From Centroberyx gerrardi (Eukaryota > Chordata > Actinopteri > Beryciformes > Berycidae): a stretch of DNA of 64,000 bases. The DNA is taken from assembly GCF_048128805.1 (NCBI RefSeq), contig NC_136016.1, positions 20,901,676-20,965,675 on the forward strand, given 5' to 3'. The position numbers and the translations under genes were made by a program. Each line of letters starts with the position of its first letter. Position 1 is the first letter of the stretch. This document shows positions 1 through 11,927 of this stretch, piece after piece. The notes below the pieces were generated by a model. That model saw only the letters and a list, made by a program, of their open reading frames with translations. It ran no database searches and was not told where the DNA came from.

Positions 1-2338
1 TCAAGGAAAAAAAATCATTAACTTCACAAATAAAAATGTCATGACTTTTCTGCCTTTTATCATTTCTCATTGCTTCTCGGGGCCAATTATTCCTTTATGT
101 CTTAGATCTGTGTTTTCTACGGTGCTTTTAGACGTCCTACAGCATCACAGACCACCTGTAGCATGTCAGCTACTGGTGTGACACACAAGTCACCATCAAA
201 TCTTGTTAACTGGATCCAGCAGCACACCTCACATGACATTACTTGAATCTAATCTATCAAAACACAGTCCAGGATGCCAGAGAAGGAGAATAGAGCCATC
301 TAGTGATTTGATCATGAGTCTACAGCCAGTCTACAGCTGTACACACACACACACACACACACACTTGACAAAACCTTGAAAGAAGTCTGGGTTTCCTATA
401 TTCATCTCAGTACTAAGATGTGATACTGAATTGATTCCTGTGGGACAATTATCTTCTTGCTTGACATCTTTGGATAAAACTGTCCACCAACTGACATGTA
501 ATGATCTCTTTTATCTGATCAATACATCCCAGTGACGAGATTTCTTCAGGGAAAACAGGCACCGGTGTGTTTTATAAGGTAGTTTTTCTAAAGTTTTTCC
601 TGTTTACCAAGAGTCTTAACAACTTGAAACACATTCCAGCTCTAAATGAAGCAATAAATGAAGATTGTTTTCTCACTTGCTGTCCACAAAGAAATAAAAA
701 GTTTCAACAGAGGACTCAAGAGACATAATTATCATGTTTGAAAAAGCTGTGGAAGCAGCTGGAAACGCCAAACCTCCTTCCAACAGAAACCACAGGCACA
801 CAACGCAACATGTGAGGTCAACTACTACTGACACTAAAGCTACTGACCTTTTCAACCCGGTTTAACACTGTCATACCAGCAGACCCATGTTACTGAAATC
901 TAAGGGCCGTGTCTTGAGACCCTCCAGGCGATATTTATGAGTCCAAGGATCACCAAATCACCTGACAGATCCTCAGTAGAAAACAGCAACCACACTCCTA
1001 ACTCCTCAATAAATGCTTCTAATTCAATTCCTAAGACTGGTAGACTTAGCCTACATCCTACTTACATTAGAAGCTTTGAGCTTATTCTGATTAATAATCC
1101 CGAACAGTAGGCTAAATTGTAACTTGGCATACTTCTGCACCCTGGTCTAGTCAGCAGCAGTTCACAACTCCTAATCTGCAAATTTCAAATTAAAAGCACC
1201 AAAGTTTAAAAAGACTGTTTTTAAGCCACTAGGTGTAGAGCTTCTGTAGTTTGTCCATAAAGAGGAACATTTTGGGGCACAACGTTCATAGACTTGCATT
1301 CATTCTGGGTGCTCAGTCAGTTCCATTGACTTACATTTGTGGCAATTTCCTGAATTTCCCCAAGGGGATTAATAAAGCGCTATCTTATCTTATCTCTTAC
1401 ATCTACTGTTCAACAGATAGCGCTATCTCCTCTGTGGCTAAAATCACTGATAGGCCTAAAAGCAGGTTGCCCTGGGTCTTTCTTGATTTTTGTCATTTGT
1501 GTGATGTCATCAGCTCAGATGCTGGGAATAAAGGGAAACTGTGACTGTACAGTTGATATATGTGGGTTTAATACTTTAAGCTGCTGTATTGGTAAGCTTC
1601 ACAAACAAAACAGGGGGAGAGCAAACGAGCACTAAGATAGTTTTTTTTTCACTTGTATGCCTTTACTTCTGCAGGGAAGGTTATGCACCTTCACACCTGC
1701 TGGCCGCTGAAGCAGCTGAGGGTTTGCTGCCTTGCTCAAAGGCACTTGGGAGGCAGGGAGGGACAGCTTTCCTTCATCACTTTCCCCAACTATCTCTACC
1801 TTCCAGTCAGCAGCCCACTTTCCCAACCCCACCACAAGTAACGGTACTTTTATTTTGAAACTGCCAGAAGCTGATCGTCAACTACAGCCAGCTTGACAAC
1901 AGCACAGCAGACAGCGAGGTAGCCTACTGACCGCCTTGTTGCCGTTATCTTATTGGAAGTATTGAAAGGCTTAAACAAGTCAATAGTCCAGTACTTCTGA
2001 GGTGAATCGATGTATTTAATCCTGTTAACCTTTGAATTTCAACTACAGCCACGTACTGTGATAGGAAATATAGTTTCTGCTGCAGAAGTAAAGCAGATCT
2101 GCATCTCAGCCTGCACAGCTGGGGTTACGAAACACACACGCAGTTGTTTGCAGAAATCTCGGAAACTCTTCAGCTGTTAATAAAAAATGGTTTCGGGCAA
2201 ATTAAATGACATTTATATATAAATGTCAGTAACTTTAACTCTGCTTTCAGGATGGAAACAAGCGCCTCACTCCCACATGCAGTTTGCAGCAGAACTACAA
2301 CACAACACGGATCACTCTTTCATTTGTTAAGTCCTTAC
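1..2338. other. Putative tef intron 1, repeat fragments
   Basis: I see no coding exon on either strand. If the minus-strand exon at 2,339-2,414 belongs to tef, this stretch is the start of its first intron. It holds a (CA)n run at 341-364, a LINE-like 3' tail near 1,333-1,400, and at about 1,680-1,750 a fragment resembling fish repeat sequence (a stretch like 'gccttgctcaaaggcac'). The reading frames present are short and lack family motifs. Confidence 0.5.
1333..1400 (+). repeat. LINE 3' tail fragment
   Basis: The segment contains 'tttccccaaggggattaat' followed by 'aataaag' and a short run of TATCT repeats. This layout, a small CCCC/GGGG hairpin, an AATAAA-like signal and a short tandem tail, is typical of the 3' ends of fish non-LTR retrotransposons of the Rex1/L2 kind. 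The rest of the element is absent, as expected for a strongly 5'-truncated copy. The class is given from memory of such tails. Confidence 0.55.
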
Positions 2339-2414
2339 CGTTTTCATCAAAGGTCGGCACAGAAAATGGATACTCAAGAAGAGTCTTGAAAATCTCCGGA
2401 ATCTCTGAAGTCAT
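2339..2414 (-). CDS. tef: First coding exon of PAR-bZIP factor (probably tef), partial
   Basis: On the minus strand an ATG (2,414-2,412) opens 25 codons plus one base and ends at a good donor (ACG|GTAAGG). The peptide begins MTSEIPEIFKTLLEYPFS. It resembles the short alternative N-terminus of TEF, which begins roughly M-x-x-PEVLKSLLE, and the LLE-x-P element shared by PAR-bZIP proteins (TEF, HLF, DBP). TEF is a PAR-bZIP transcription factor that binds D-box DNA and is clock controlled. The position supports the call: in human, TEF follows ZC3H7B in the same orientation. The remaining exons, including the bZIP, are not in the window, so they must lie to the left. A CCAAT-rich promoter lies just upstream at 2,580-2,760. 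The match is short, so another PAR-bZIP gene or a chance exon cannot be excluded. Confidence 0.6.
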
Positions 2415-2780
2415 TTTTGTTTCTGGACTTTTAACTGTAATTTCAGTCACGAGTTTTTTCAAAGCTGGTCACCTGATAAGGCTAGCTCAAATAAAATAAA
2501 AAATAAGCCGACCGGCTCACCTGGGACTGACAGCTTCCATTCAGACTTGGGAATAATAGGCTACAAATTGGAAACAGCCTTAAGCTTTGGACTCCAGACA
2601 ACACGTTACTTAACGCGGCCCGCCTCCTTTAGCTCCCCGTAGCCAATCAGCAGCGAGTACGCCCTCAGCAATTACAATAGCAACGACGGAAAGAGTCAGG
2701 ATTGGTCCGTGCGGGTGTCCGTGACAGCGGTGAGAGCCAATCACGGGCCGTTTGGGTATTACCTAAGGGAGCAGATGAAC
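2415..2780 (-). promoter_or_regulatory. tef: Putative tef promoter with CCAAT boxes
   Basis: Upstream of the minus-strand ATG at 2,414 is a relatively GC-rich block with three CCAAT boxes within about 100 bp: CCAAT at 2,643, ATTGG at 2,701 and CCAAT at 2,737. Clustered CCAAT boxes are typical NF-Y promoter sites. The sequence nearer the ATG would be 5' UTR. No clear TATA box is seen. A site at about 2,789 (GTTACGAAAT) differs by one base from the D-box consensus RTTAYGTAAY. The start site was not determined. Confidence 0.5.
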
Positions 2781-3292
2781 TGGTAGACGATGTTACGAAA
2801 TAAGGCAAAAAAAAAAAAAAAAGTGGGATAAATCAAAATAAATCACAGAAGTCGCCACCTGTAGTTATTCTCGACTCAAATCTCATAAAAAACAACAACT
2901 ATAATACTCCTATAATGAGTTTCAGAAGGATGCTATGCAAATATCACAACAGAACCAGGCTATTTATAATATCCTATAGGAATATTATAGTCTAGTGTTA
3001 TCATAGGAGGTAGAAAATACCATAATACGATAATGTCACACGATAAAGTCACTATGAACTCACTGTTGAGAACCACAGACAGCTGTAAGTCCCTATAGGA
3101 ATATTATAGTGATTTTTCATTGGGGATCCACCAACAGAACGCATGTAAAAAAAAACAGAACAGAATTAGATCATTTTTAATTAAAGATAACAGGAAAAAC
3201 GCGCAAAACCTGTGCAACTGCTTTTTCGCGTGCAGAATGCTCTTCACCGCAGAGCCGGACAGGCCGCGAGGAAGGTCACAGGGTGTAGTCTC

Positions 3293-3333
3293 CACGTGCG
3301 GGACACTTTTTGTACGCCCACTTAACACACGTG
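3293..3333. promoter_or_regulatory. Pair of CACGTG E-boxes upstream of tef
   Basis: Two perfect CACGTG palindromes start at 3,293 and 3,328, 35 bp apart, in a locally GC-richer stretch about 0.9 kb upstream of the putative tef start codon. CACGTG is the canonical CLOCK:BMAL1 and USF/MYC site, and TEF is a known clock output gene. Whether these sites act on tef is inference. Confidence 0.35.
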
Positions 3334-5453
3334 CAAATGTAAAATCACCCTCCTAAACCACGAGATAATCATATAGGCTTTAAACCGTGTCGTTTTACAC
3401 GTTCATCCATCCCGGTCAGGCTGAGTTTGGGTCAACACTCGGAGCGTAAAGGAGGGTTTAGGGTTTGGTTACAGTTGGCTCTCCAGGACAGAAGGTCATG
3501 TGACCCTTCTGGAGTCATTTACGTGTGAATTTCAGAGAGCTGCTGGAAACACAGTGACCTAATTCAGTGACTCCTAACTTGGTCCACATTAGAGCCACAG
3601 ACCCCTATTTGAGGAGATTTTGTCTCTCGGACCCAAATCTGAGAATATTTTTATTGTCCGATATGATTTTGTCCGGAATCCCAAGACTATCTGTACTGCA
3701 GGTAGAGAGATAACAGAGAAACTATGATCAAAACAGTCATTCTCCTACATGCTCTAATTGTGTTAACTTCTTGTAAATGAAATAATGGTGAAGTTTAACC
3801 CTTCATCAACTTGCTGGGGACCCCCTGGAACCCCCTCAAGGACCCCTGAGGGTCCCCAGACCCCACGGTGAGAACCACCGACCTAATGGCCTGAAGAGGA
3901 AGAGAGAAGTCGGGGTTAAAGGAGAAAACTGGTGTCATTCAGAGTCACAGCCCATTTACTTCGGTCTACATGTAGTTTACATTTCCCCCAGTCATTTTTC
4001 AATGCATGCTCTATGTAACTAGATTTTTAACATTTGCTCATTTTGGAGTCAAACCTAGCTTGAAATGTACCACTGTGTGGCTAAAGAAAAACTTAAACTT
4101 AAACTTAAAAAAAAGCTCTGTTTGGAGGTTTGATCATAACCATCCTACATGCTCAAGTCAGACTGCTGTTACATAATAAAACACAAATAAATGCTATGAC
4201 TTGAGGAAACTAGACTTGTGCGGTTTATGAACCCAGATTGAAAATAAACTATAGTGTTTATCTAAAGGAGACTTTTATCTAAAGCAGACTTTAAACAGGC
4301 ACTCTAGCTGCCTAATGTGCTGCCAAATTACCATGATATAGTAAATACACACAGTTATGGAAATTAGGTCATTAATTAAGTAGCTGATTAATCAATGCAT
4401 TAATTAGCAGATATTCCTGTCAGCATACTTTTACATAACACAAGGGCAAACAAAACTCATCACTTCCTTCCTGGATTTTTCCCAGGAAAGAGCTACCAGA
4501 CACCGGGTGTTCAAAAAAGAAAATGGAAAAATACACACTTTTCTAAAACAGTCTGTTTATTAAATGCTTTCAAGAGATTTGGTCCACTTATGTGATCATG
4601 ATTCACTTCCAACCAGGGAGGAGAAAAGAGAAAACAAAGACAAAAAGATAAAACGAAAACAACAAAATGTAAAAATACAGTACAAAAAGAGGCCTTGTTT
4701 TTTCACTTCTTAAAACCCTGGTTTTCTTTATCCGAGTTGTTGAAAATAATTCAACTATCCATCAATTTCTAATAGTGAACGAAAAATGTAAATTCATTAA
4801 GATTTTCCGTGTTTATGTGGCTGTGTAGGTGTGTGTTGGCGGCGGGAGTCAAACGACACAATCTGGATTTGATTTTGCGTTGCGCAGAAACTGGTTTCCA
4901 AGCGAATGGTCAAAGATACTCTTTTACGCCAAACAACTTTTTGGAAAACCACGCCCAGGGAGAGAAACAACCGTGTACTGAACACGTGTTTTGCTTTATG
5001 TGGAAGATAGCTAGAACTTTCTGAATCAGTGCTATTTAGTTGCCTCATGCCATGCCAGCTGAATCCAAGGTTTAAGGTTTAAGATGCTGCCGGGCACCGA
5101 TAAGGCAGAAATAAAGTCAGTATCTCCCCGAAAAGTCAGCATGGAGCTTCTGCCTTCAACAAATAAATAAAAAAAGGCTGTTGATTGTGCAGCTTATACC
5201 AAAACGCCACCGTTCTTTGCATGCTTACAGACTGGGTGAAAGATTACCAGGCAGGCAGCGGGAGAGCCCCGACAGGTTTGAGGTTTCTCGTATTGCAGCC
5301 GGCTGGAACAGCTCGTAACGCGGCAGGCTAAAGGTTAACGCAGCGTGCCGTTTGGGAAGAATAACCTTTTAGTGTAAGAATACAGTAGCGAGAACCTGGA
5401 AAAAAACTAGATCCAAGAACTCTGCGTGCTCCGTCATCGGATCCTCGGTGTGA

Positions 5454-5840
5454 TAGGGATGGGACGATAAAGCGTAATTCGATATATCGCAATACAGAAA
5501 TGTAACTACGTATCGTGGGTCAGAAAAATTAATTGTGATATTAGCTACATTTTATTCTGCTGTAGTAATCACAAATGAGACGCTTGACCATCACAATTTC
5601 ACAAGCTCTACATCCAAATTATATTATTGTCACTTTGTAATGACATTTTTAAATTGTTTACGTTCTAGCGAGCCAATGCCATCGCTAGAAAGATTTGTGG
5701 CTCAGAAATAAACATAATTCTGCACAGTCAGACTTTGTCGTGACTGAACGTTTATTCATTACATCGTATCGTGGTTGTATCGAATCGTGAACCCCACATC
5801 GCGTATCGTATCGTGGTTTAAGCGCATCGTCCCGTCTCTA
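5454..5840. mobile_element. hAT-like MITE with 8-bp target duplication
   Basis: The termini are inverted repeats: left TAGGGATGGGACGAT, right end the complement of TAGAGACGGGACGAT. They are flanked by CGGTGTGA (5,446-5,453) and CAGTGTGA (5,841-5,848), which match at 7 of 8 bases, as expected for a hAT-type 8-bp target-site duplication. The inside is AT-rich, with repeated 'tatcg'/'cgtatcg' words, and has no transposase frame, so this is a non-autonomous copy of 387 bp. Confidence 0.75.
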
Positions 5841-8800
5841 CAGTGTGATGTCGGAGCACGCCGGCCTGGTCTCGCTGCGTTCGGCTGGACTGCAACGTAA
5901 GCCGCCTGCTGCGTTTTGTGTCATGATCCACCTGCCTTTAAACTGCGCACAGAGAACATGCAGTACAGGAATCCATAGGTTGTTGTTTTTTTTTTTGTCT
6001 GTGCAGGTCAGTCACATCATCAGCATGGGCCTTTATCTTTTACAACAACGATGGAAGAAGAGCGTCCTCTCAAATGCTCCGACAAACACCTTTCCTGCCA
6101 AAACTGTTCACTCTGACAGGATTTACATTTCTCCAAGTGTCAACTAGCCACAGTGGCTGGTAAATCCCCAAATTCACCAGCCACATTCACTATTTCATCA
6201 GCCAAATAGGTATTTTTAAATAAATCCCAGGTGATGGTTGGTTTCCTGCCAAAACTAGATACATTTTCAAGCCACAAGCAAAATTTACTGGCATTTGGCT
6301 GGTGGCTGGTGTTAATTTCCCACTCTGGTTGCAAGCGTAAATATCTTGAATATTACAATATTTGAGTGTTTAGAGCATTTGAGAGTGCAAGGATCTCCCG
6401 TTCCCTTCTCCTTCTCAACCCAACACGCTCTATAAAAAGATGGAAATATATTACTGACCACAGCAAACTCTTCCACAGCCACAGAAAAAAAACAAAAACA
6501 AACAAAACAAAACGGCTCCACCACCATCTCTTATCTAAATTACCTCATAAGGGTGTCTAAGTATTATTATAGGTATAGGTATCGTATATATAGAGAGTAG
6601 GATTATACAATAGGGGTATGTATCATCTTATAGGTATAGTATATCGAATAAGGCGCTATACTGGAGTATATAGGCCTCTATGTATGCTTTTTTTCCCCCG
6701 CCACACATCTGTCGCTGCTTGGCAAACCAATTTAAATAAAAATGTACAGGTAGTGAGCGGTGAGCTTTGCTGGTGGGATCCACAGCAAGGGGGAAACAAG
6801 AAATCACATTATCGGTAGATGAAAATTCAAATTACTGTCGCCTCAAATTACTGCCCAGACAATCCTAAAGCCTCCAAATAGAGGAAATCAAACATATGGC
6901 AGGTCTACCGTCTATACACTGTACTATAAACAACCTGTGGCTGCTGGTGGGTGATTAATGATGTAACCACCTGTAGGTTTAGAAACCCAAAAGCCTCACA
7001 GTAAATGTCTTTCCTCCTTGTCAGAAGCTGCACCGTCCACACGGGACTTTCTTTTCTGTTGCATACATAGGCGCCTATTTACCGTTAAGTATTATATTCA
7101 TACATGAATACATATATAAAGAGAGAGTTATACATTGCAATTAACATATACATATATCAATAGCGTATAGAAGAGAAATAGAAATAGTCAATAGATAGCA
7201 ATCATTATCGTCATCATATTCATCATAATACTAGGAGTAGTAGTAATACGTTCCCTCAATGAAGCTAATACCTGGGCCGCTCCAGACCAGGGCCGGTCAT
7301 CGCCTTATTACCCAAACTGCTCCAGGCTGAACTGGGATCAGCTTCCTCAGGATCAATTTCCAAACTGTAACAATTAACAATAATAGCAAAACTGACCCAA
7401 CATCAGCATTTAAGGGTAAATCCACAGTGGGTTGCCTGTGAAAGCTCTGATTAGACATGAAGTCAGATGATTTTCCAAGAGCTGGATGCTTGTCTGATGT
7501 TTTTTTTTTTGTTTATTTTAAACACTAAGGACTTTGCCGTCACACCAGCCCATCCACTTTCTGTTTGTGGGACTTGCAGACAAAGCTGGAACATCACAAA
7601 ACGTGCATACAACATTTCGGTGGTTTGATGTTCTCTTATCTTGAGGTAAAAAGAAACATCTCTTCTACCTCTAGCTCCTATTTTTCTGCATTTCCTCCTA
7701 CTTGATTGTAATCTTGGTGATCTAGAAATTGAAGCTAATTTGCTAACTGTAGAGTTGCACTCAGAAGAAGTTGCTCTGGATAAGAGTCAGCTAAATGCTT
7801 AAACTGTAAAATATTAACAATCTGGCTTATCCGTAATTCTGATAAACACAGTGCTGAACATCTAATATGCAATATTCTGTACGTTCAGTTTATCTGCTGC
7901 AACAACAACAACAGCCAGCCAGTCTCCAGCTGTGTGACCTCATTTCTCCTCCTCTCCCCTCAGTGTGAGATTTAACCCTCTGTGATCCGTTTCCACGCCT
8001 TCAGCCTGAAGCCAAACTCAAACCAACCTCCGCTGCAACACCGTCACATAAACCCAGTCTGGAACGACCCACACACAAGCAAAAATTACAAAAAAAAAAA
8101 AATTAAAATAAAATAAAAAAATCACTATTGTCATCTAGTTCAGCGATACATGTCATATAGCAATAGCTCAATAACAAGAGGTTCTTCTATGTAATCAATA
8201 CAAGGTTTTCAGGTTATATATTTAATTAAGCTTAACCGCTAAGTTATCAATTATTATTAGTAGTATACCAATATCTGTAAATATGTATAATATATTGTGT
8301 GTATATGTATCTGAATATAGACATACCTCCATCACATCTGTCCACTTTGCAGGCTAGAATAGGATGGCAATAGATATCCTGTCTTTCCGTGTGTGTGTGC
8401 ATGTTTTTGTGTGTGTGTGTGTGTGTTTACGTGTGTATGTGTTGTTTATAGGCACAATATATGGTGCTAATCATTTCCCTGTCCCAAGCTAGCAGTTTTT
8501 CCCATAGTGAAAAGTTATCTTGGGGGCTACCATTAGCTATCAGGAACATAACATCTGGGTGCGAATGAGGAACACAGGTTTCCACTGAAGGCTATGGGAG
8601 CGCAATTTCTTTTTTTCGGTGAAATAACGACCCCACTTCAACCCGAACACGTGGCGTCTTGCCCTTACTTTCAAATAATCTTAAATATTTCCATAATCGT
8701 TCATAAAAAAATATATTCTTAATCATCTTCAATCTCATTCTTTTCATCAGCAGCTATGGAGCTTTTCAGCCTTCACAAGCGCGATTCATCCGGACATAAA

Positions 8801-10180
8801 GTTAAGTCTCTTTTTTTTTCTTTTCTTACAATAATACATAGCTCTTCTTCTCTTCTACTGGGAACTCAAGTCTTCTGCGCACTGCAGTTGGCGGCGCTGT
8901 GCTTCGGTCAAAGTGGGGTCGTTATTTCTTAATGGGCATCTGCGGTCTGAACTGATCTAATTGCTGTAGCCAGGAAACTGTACATGTGCTGCAGTCACTC
9001 CTCTGCCTCCAACGCCGGCTTCGCGTCTCCGTCCGACAGCTAAGCCGCATACCGAGCCGATTAAGCCGCTTTGGCAACGAATGCTTAGCCATTTTCCTTC
9101 TGCGCTTCTACTACTGAAGTTTCGACTTCTCAGACGCACAACAGGCGATTCGTTTCAGGCATTTACTGCTGTTTTTTCTCTCTTTTATGCCCAGAGAAGC
9201 TGAAATTCAAGCATGCACAGATTTACCTGGACGCAGGCTGACGGCGGCTGAAAGGTTAACGTGTGAATGTGTGCGTGTGCGTGCTCGTCCCATGCAGGAC
9301 CGGTTGGCATGATTACAAAACCAGCTATGTCTTGTCTAGGGGGGCTTTTTCTATCAATAAAGAGGGGAGAAGAGGAAACTTGACCGTTACGTAAGTTTGG
9401 TTTTGGGGTATGTATACTTGAATACATTCCACAACCATAGTAATGTTTTAAATGACTGACTTTCCTCATTTTTAAAGGCCCGTGCAGGCGTTACATTCAT
9501 AGCGTTCTACCAATATGGCAGACAATATAAGAGGGAAGTACAACTCCCATTGGAAAAAAAAAAAAAAAAGTTCAAAACCATTCATCTGCAGATTTCTCTC
9601 TTTTCAACCCTCTCGCTACGTTCCCACAAGGATTTGGTGGTTACTGAGCGTGTGTGGCGTGTCCACCGAGAACCTCTCTGTACAGCGCCGGCTTCGTTTC
9701 CTCGTCAGTTTCGATTGAATAGACGCCCTGCGGCACGTTCCCGACAGCGCTGAGGGCTTCGCATTTTCGGCGCTCAGAAGTTTCAACTTTTAACAAATTT
9801 TCATTAATTGCTAAGCGACATGGAGAGCCACGACCAGCGCGTCCCCTGAGCTTCTTTTCAGCGCTACTAGCTTAAAAAAAAAATCCAAAAAAAAAAACAA
9901 AGAAAGGAGGTTCCAGGCGGACACAGACGCTTAGTCCCTAGAAACAGCGGGGGACTTAAAACTACCGGGTACACTTGTTGGTTATTTTCGTCTAGGCAAA
10001 CCTAGTTGTTGCCACTTTGACTGTGAAATTCATGGGGTTTTAATCTGCTGGAGGGGAACTTAAGATGCAGCGTGTAACTGCAGCATGATAGAAAAAGAAA
10101 ACATCTAAGGTAATAGATTATTTTCACTAACGTAGCTTTTTCTTTGTGTGAATCGGTGCCTGTGATTTGTGTGTTTCCTG

Positions 10181-10190
10181 TTGTGTGTGT

Positions 10191-10232
<42 letters not shown>
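10181..10232. repeat. (GT)n microsatellite
   Basis: A nearly pure GT dinucleotide run with one TA interruption. It is followed at 10,370-10,410 by a (CTGT)n run and at 10,485-10,509 by a (CA)n run, making a compound simple-repeat cluster. The reading frames across it are low-complexity artefacts. Confidence 0.95.
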
Positions 10233-10237
<5 letters not shown>

Positions 10238-10999
10238 GGGAGGGTCAGCCAGTCTGTTGAGTCTGGGGCATCCATCTGCTCTCATACTGCTGGCTAAGAT
10301 GCTAGACGAGGTCAGACTGGCCTGACATGATGACAGACTGTTCTGTAGTAGCTGGTGTGGCAGGCAGGTCTGTCTGTCTGTCTGTCTGTCTCTCTGTCTG
10401 TCTGTCTGTCTGCAGCGCTGCTTCTCCTCAGCACAGCAACACTCAGAGGTCGTCCCCATCTGACAGCCGCCGGCCTCCCTGGAACACACACACACACACA
10501 CACACACATATCAACACAGCTCATGTATTACTTACGCACACAAACACACACAAACAGTGATATGGGTTTGAACAAACAGAGACAGGCACAGTCCAGTTAC
10601 CGCGAGCTAAAATGGAAACCACTCAAACCCATTAAGCTGAAAGCAGGTTCCAGGAATAAATTTCCCATTCATTTCTCCTATAGGGAATTTGATTATTTGC
10701 CATAACTATAAGACTGTGAAACAACTTTATGTTATCAGGTAATTTGATGTTAACTGCGGTGTTAAGAAATGATGTTTTACTCCTGCATTCCTCGTGAAAT
10801 ACTACACTACCCACAAGCTTTACTGTGTTCCCACCAATCGGACAGGTCGCTGTTACCATAGAAACGTTACCCGCTACAAAGTTGCACGTGGTTTGAAGCC
10901 AGACCAAAGCAAAGTAATGTTAGTCTTTTCTTTATTTTTTTCTTTATTTTATTTTTTTAGGAAAGAGAAGAGTGTGCGTAGGAGAGAAAATCATTACAA

Positions 11000-11500
11000 A
11001 TCACGAATCACTAGTATTTCATTACACGGCTTTGTTGAATATTCAATTCTGATTGCTCAGTGAAGCATTCTGAGTCTGTCTGTTATTTCTGATTAACACA
11101 CCGCTGTTTCAGCTCTAATCAAATCACTCCACAGTCAATAAGATTTGTCGAATTTCTAATCAAATTAACTGGCAACACCTTGTGGCAAAAAGACTTTACT
11201 CCGACACTCGGCTAACCAAAATTAAAAACATGGGAGAATTCTCCAATATTATAATTCCAATTTTAATTTGATTGATTGGCGGTTAGAGGCTGAACGGTAA
11301 TTTTAACGAACGTTGCTATGGTTACAGTTCTGCTACAGTGTAGCCCTTTGACACTAGCTCCAGGTGTTTCTATGGTTGCAGTCCTGCTTAACTATTTTTT
11401 TGGCGGAAGCTTGTAAATCGGTTTAGCTTGTACTAAAATCATTTTAAATCAATATTTTGTGCCACATGATTAATGCCTTTGGGAAGCAGCCTTGAAATAA
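11000..11500. repeat. Dispersed repeat, second copy near 29,740-30,000
   Basis: Shared words in the same order in both places include 'tctgttatttctg', 'accgctgtttca', 'tttctaatc', 'aactggcaacac' and 'ttttaaatcaatattt'. The two copies are clearly diverged. Family unknown; the element ends were not resolved. Confidence 0.6.
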
Positions 11501-11695
11501 GGAGGATAATGTACAGTATCACTGTTTAAATGAGGGAAAGGGAATCAATAACATCAGTTGAAACGCTGTATGAGCGTTTCAATCCTATCCTATCCAATCC
11601 TATTTAAAAAACATGAGGGAAAATGTCAGGAGGGAAATCTCCTGCAGCAACCCAAGCAGGTTTCAGCTCTGTTGTTATTGTTAGCAGCCACTCAC

Positions 11696-11845
11696 CATGC
11701 TTTCTGAGTAATCTGCTGTCATGGTGACCTGCTTCTCCTCCGGGGGCGGGGTCAAGACGGAGCCGTCTGTACGCCTGCTCTGATTGGTGAGCTGCAGCCA
11801 CATGTCGTACATCTGCTGCATGTCTCTCACTGTGGAGGAACGAGG

Positions 11846-11927
<82 letters not shown>

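Larger units (their letters stand above)
2781..11695. other. Gene-poor, repeat-rich interval between zc3h7b and tef
   Basis: I find no convincing coding exon here. The interval contains two CACGTG E-boxes (3,293 and 3,328), a hAT-like MITE (5,454-5,840), a hAT-like fragment near 3,550-3,900 whose text resembles the element at 43,300, and three noisy AT-rich patches (about 6,540-6,690, 7,080-7,250 and 8,090-8,330). It also holds microsatellites at 8,409, 10,181, 10,370 and 10,485, and a repeat at about 11,000-11,500 shared with 29,740-30,000. Two stretches at about 8,990-9,250 and 9,640-9,830 share scattered words and may be diverged copies of one repeat. The 3' exons of zc3h7b should fall here but were not found. 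Confidence 0.55.

Noticed and set aside
5845-6147. Plus-strand open frame starting MMSEHAGLVSLRSAGLQ
   Set aside because: It starts inside the target duplication of the MITE at 5,454-5,840, has no family motif and runs through a poly-T. A donor-like CAAC|GTAAGC follows residue Q, but no partner exon was found, so it is not called as a gene.
10127-10524. Cys-rich minus-strand frames
   Set aside because: They are largely (CA)n/(CTGT)n microsatellite translated in different frames. The cysteine pattern does not fit the missing ZC3H7B fingers.
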